Shown: positions 61,181 through 64,000 of the stretch, one piece after another
How positions within the stretch are numbered: position 1 is the first letter of the stretch
Layout of the letters: the number at the start of each line of letters is the position of its first letter
NCBI GenBank assembly: GCA_963832445.1
Contig: CAWHUM010000010.1
Location: 186,001-250,000, forward strand
Origin: AWTP1-13 sp963832445
GTDB taxonomy: Bacteria > Pseudomonadota > Alphaproteobacteria > Rhizobiales > Hyphomicrobiaceae
Reading direction: 5' to 3'
DNA length: 64,000 nt
Translations under genes and position numbers: made by a program
Notes under the pieces: generated by a model
Database searches by the model: none
What the model saw: only the letters and a program-made list of their open reading frames with translations
What the model was told of the DNA's origin: nothing

Positions 61181-62278
61181 ATGACCCTCCTCACCGTCCG
61201 CCACACCACCACCTACCGCTACAAGCAGCCGGTCTCGTTCGGGGAACATCGCATGATGTTCCGTCCGCGCGACAGCTACGACCAGAAGCTGCTGGAGGCC
61301 TGGCTCACCATCGAGCCCGAGCCGACCGGCATGCGCTGGGTGCACGACGTGTTCGGCAACTGCGTGGCGATCGCGGAGTTCGGCGGCGGCCCGTCGAAGG
61401 TGCTGCGCTTCGAGAGCACCATCTGGCTGGATCATGCGCCCTCCAAGGCGCCCGACTTCGAGATCGAGGACTACGCCAAAAAGTACCCGTTCGCTTATGC
61501 GCCCGAGGAGCTGGCGGATCTCGCTTCCGCCATGACGCCCCAGTACCCCGATCCTGACGGGGCGATCCATCGCTGGGTGCGTAAGATGCTGCGCGAGGAC
61601 GGCAGCACCGATACCGGGCTGCTGCTCATGACGCTCACCTACGCATTCAAGGAGAGCTTCAAGTACGAGCGGCGCTCCGAGCCCGGCACGCGCCAGCCGG
61701 CAGAGACGCTGCGGCTCGGCCGCGGCAGCTGCCGCGATCTGGCGCTGCTCATGATCGAGGCCTTGCGTTCGCTGGGCTTCGCCGCCCGTTTCGTGTCGGG
61801 CTACCTCTACGTGCCGAAGCGCGACGGACCGCAGTATGCGGGCGGCGGCTCGACGCATGCCTGGTGCGAGGTCTACCTGCCCGGAGCCGGCTGGGTGGAG
61901 TTCGATCCGACCAACGCAATCGTCGGCAATCGCGACCTGATCCGCGTGGCGGTGGCGCGCGACCCGAGCCAGGCCATCCCGCTGTCCGGCAGCTATTTCG
62001 GCGAGGCGCAGGCTTTTCTCGACATGACCGTGGAGGTCAAAGTGCGGGCGGAGCCCGCGCTGCTCGAACTCTTCTGCCGCCCACCGCGCCGAGGTCCGCG
62101 CATCGTAGGCGATGTCCCACGTGCACTCGCATGGACCAGCAACGGATGCTCCACGGTTGCCTGCCTGACCCAAATCGGAAGAATTTGCTCAAAACGGTCG
62201 CTTCGCGCCGCAATCGCCCGTCAAAGCCCGCAGACACCCCCTCAAACGCGTTGTCACGCGGCCAAGACCCAACTCTGA
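61181..62278 (+). CDS. Transglutaminase-like cysteine peptidase family protein with unusual C-terminal tail
   Basis: A 365-residue protein. The N-terminal bacterial transglutaminase domain has TVRHTTTYRYKQPVSFGEHRM. The core carries the catalytic triad C184 (RGSCRDL), H226 (GSTHAWCE) and D242 (EFDPTN). The barrel ends at about residue 290 (DMTVEVKV), the normal end of such proteins. The last 75 residues (after RAEPALLELF) are low-complexity Arg/Pro/Ser with no family match, so the natural stop may have been lost by an indel. Members are often next to circularly permuted ATP-grasp genes; none is here. Confidence 0.8.
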   Translation: MTLLTVRHTTTYRYKQPVSFGEHRMMFRPRDSYDQKLLEAWLTIEPEPTGMRWVHDVFGNCVAIAEFGGGPSKVLRFESTIWLDHAPSKAPDFEIEDYAKKYPFAYAPEELADLASAMTPQYPDPDGAIHRWVRKMLREDGSTDTGLLLMTLTYAFKESFKYERRSEPGTRQPAETLRLGRGSCRDLALLMIEALRSLGFAARFVSGYLYVPKRDGPQYAGGGSTHAWCEVYLPGAGWVEFDPTNAIVGNRDLIRVAVARDPSQAIPLSGSYFGEAQAFLDMTVEVKVRAEPALLELFCRPPRRGPRIVGDVPRALAWTSNGCSTVACLTQIGRICSKRSLRAAIARQSPQTPPQTRCHAAKTQL

Positions 62279-62467
62279 CGTAGCGTTGGTGGACGGCCAG
62301 GGGTGTCTGGTCGAGAAGCAGCAGCTTCCAGCTACCTTCTCGGGCATGCCACACATGCATCGTGGACCGCCGCCCCGGGATAAGCAGTGGCGACAACGGG
62401 AACCGAAGGACTATTTCGCTGAGCGCTCCAACGTGGTCGAGCGCGAAGCGATGCAATCTCGACAACC

Positions 62468-64000
62468 TCAGCGCGGCCTGCCCGGTGCAAAGAAAAGCTG
62501 ATCGCCGCCGAGCGAGCTGTAGAGGAAGGGCTCCTGTCGCCGGTCGGTTTTCCGGCGCACTTCGTCCCTGACCTTGCCGAACAGAATACGAATCTCGGTT
62601 CCGGGTTCCTCGATATGGCCGAGCAGGGCTCCGCTAAAGGGACTGTTGCCACCTGAGGCGCCATCTTCCGCGGTCGTATCGTGTCGGGCGGAATAGGCCA
62701 CCGCCGTATTGCCCTCCGGCTCGATCCTACCGAGACCCTGAGAGATCGACCGCCTGCCACCTGCCGAGCGTATCATGCGCGTGACGAACGGGTTGTTGCG
62801 GCAGGCATCCAGGATGACCAACCCGAGCTGCTTGGCAGCGTCGACTTTGGCAAGCACCGCGTTGAGCGATACGCCTTCCAGAGGCACATCGGTATCGCGC
62901 TTGAGTTTGACGTCGATGGGAATGAGATAGTTTGTGCCGTCCATCTCGACGCCATGGCCGGCATAGAACACCACCGCCCAGTCTGCCCCGGCGACCAAAT
63001 CGCCGAAATCCGCAAGGGCTTCGACCATCTGCGAGCGATTGAGATCATAGTAGTCGTTGACGGTAAATCCCAGCTTGCGCAGCGACGAGGCGACCCCACG
63101 CGCGTCATTGGTGGGATTATCAAGGACGCCGGCATGGGCATAGCTGCTGTTGCCGATGACGAGGGCCACCCGCTTGCCGACCGAAGGTGCGGAGGCGGCC
63201 TTGGGCTGGTTCAGGCGTCCCAGCCGAGCAAGGGCGACTTCCTGCCTCTGGCGCGTGTCGGCCAAGTCCTTCGGCAACGTCAGGACCATGGCGTAGTCGG
63301 CAATCGCGCGGTCACGATCGCCCATGGCCTCGTAGAGCTTGCCACGATTGTTCAGAGCAAGGGCACTCTTCGGATCGAAGCGGATTGCCTCGCTGAAGTC
63401 GGCGAGCGCGCGGTCGCGGTCGCCCTTGGCCTCGTGTACCAGACCTCGGTTGTTGTAGGCCAAGGAGTGTTTTGGATCGTGCTGGAGGGCTTTCGTGTAC
63501 TCGGCAATTGCCCTGTCCATGTCGCCGATGCGCCAGTACAGGACGCCCCGGCTCACGTACGCACAGGGACATATCGAGGCATCGATGCGGATCGCCTCGT
63601 CGTAGTCGGCAAGGGCGGTCTGGTACTCGCCCTTCTCCTCATAGGCGTTACCCCGGGCGAGATAGCTGATTGCGGATTTGCCATTAAGGCGAATGGCCTC
63701 GTTGAACTCGGCAATGGCGCGATCGTAGTTTCTCTTGCGCGTGTAAGCGACGCCGCGGGAATGATAGAACCGCGCGTCCTTGGGATCGATCTCGATCGCC
63801 TTCTCGAAGTCGGCAATGGCGATGTCGTACTCTTCCCTATTGTGGGTATAGATGAATCCGCGATTGTAATAGGCCTCCGCCATTCTTGGGTCGAGGCTGA
63901 TCGCCTCGGTGAACTCGCTAACAGCGCGATCAAACTCGCCTTTGTTCGCGTAGATTTGACCACGGCTGAAGTACGCGCAGGCACACACCGCCCGGTCGAT
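62468..64000 (-). CDS. TPR-caspase protein (peptidase C14), 5' end outside window
   Basis: The frame is open at the right edge, with about 510 residues visible. The N-terminal part consists of at least seven TPR units of about 34 residues (for example YYNRGFIYTHNREEYDIAIADFEKAIEIDP). The C-terminal 240 residues are a caspase/metacaspase-like domain starting RVALVIGNSSYAHAGVLDNP. The catalytic histidine is in VVFYAGHGVEMDG and the cysteine in LVILDACRNNPF. Bacterial caspase-like proteases often act in cell-death or defence modules, with TPRs as sensors. Partners, if any, lie beyond the window. Confidence 0.88.
   Translation of the reverse strand: MDRAVCACAYFSRGQIYANKGEFDRAVSEFTEAISLDPRMAEAYYNRGFIYTHNREEYDIAIADFEKAIEIDPKDARFYHSRGVAYTRKRNYDRAIAEFNEAIRLNGKSAISYLARGNAYEEKGEYQTALADYDEAIRIDASICPCAYVSRGVLYWRIGDMDRAIAEYTKALQHDPKHSLAYNNRGLVHEAKGDRDRALADFSEAIRFDPKSALALNNRGKLYEAMGDRDRAIADYAMVLTLPKDLADTRQRQEVALARLGRLNQPKAASAPSVGKRVALVIGNSSYAHAGVLDNPTNDARGVASSLRKLGFTVNDYYDLNRSQMVEALADFGDLVAGADWAVVFYAGHGVEMDGTNYLIPIDVKLKRDTDVPLEGVSLNAVLAKVDAAKQLGLVILDACRNNPFVTRMIRSAGGRRSISQGLGRIEPEGNTAVAYSARHDTTAEDGASGGNSPFSGALLGHIEEPGTEIRILFGKVRDEVRRKTDRRQEPFLYSSLGGDQLFFAPGRPR

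Overview
The window is high-GC DNA from an alphaproteobacterium. The best-supported placement is order Hyphomicrobiales, near the Xanthobacteraceae, Bradyrhizobiaceae or Hyphomicrobiaceae. The main evidence is the conserved block hflX-hfq-dat-ntrX-ntrY-ntrC-ntrB-dusB followed by ispDF, cinA, ratA and lipA. A fused ispDF, a DnaG lacking most zinc ligands and a DnaG/RpoD neighbourhood agree with this. I saw no tRNA, rRNA, CRISPR array, intact insertion sequence or prophage.

Layout. 1-0.8 kb: end of a ThDP-dependent enzyme and a small membrane ORF. 0.8-11.2 kb (minus): HflX, Hfq, a D-amino-acid aminotransferase, the two nitrogen-type two-component pairs NtrYX and NtrBC, and DusB. 11.3-16.2 kb: IspDF, a MarR regulator, CinA, RatA/Coq10, an exported peroxiredoxin and LipA (one-base frameshift). 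16.6-22.3 kb: a luciferase-like oxidoreductase, a HExxH membrane protein, an AcuI-type reductase, a 27-residue membrane microprotein with a strong terminator, and an orphan TRAP binding protein. 22.5-28.4 kb (minus): a methionine operon with every junction overlapping, made of an ArsR-methyltransferase regulator, metF and a metH split into two ORFs. A palindromic repeat lies in frame at the split. 28.6-36.9 kb: envelope proteins, an alpha/beta hydrolase, two hairpin repeats, an acyl-CoA dehydrogenase divergent from an HxlR regulator, EttA and an ELM1-like protein. 37-41.8 kb: Lrp, then an ECF sigma/anti-sigma pair facing a large secreted subtilase. 42-49.3 kb (minus): greA, then carA and carB separated by three small genes. 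49.4-56 kb: yqeY, a hicAB module, dnaG, rpoD and an Mrr-type nuclease. 56-64 kb: mixed accessory and housekeeping genes, several truncated or frameshifted, ending in a TPR-caspase protein cut by the window edge.

How genes work together. NtrYX and NtrBC with DusB form the nitrogen-control block. NtrC has the sigma54-contact GAFTGA motif and NtrX lacks it. The ArsR-methyltransferase, MetF and split MetH form one self-regulated methyl-cycle operon, with a perfect palindrome in the spacer of its promoter. The ECF sigma, its membrane anti-sigma and the protease look like an envelope-stress module, and the sigma gene has an EcfG-like promoter.

Quality note. Single-base frameshifts in lipA and in the carboxymuconolactone decarboxylase gene, with start or end problems in a few others, raise the possibility of residual indel errors in the assembly. 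Truncations should be read with that in mind.
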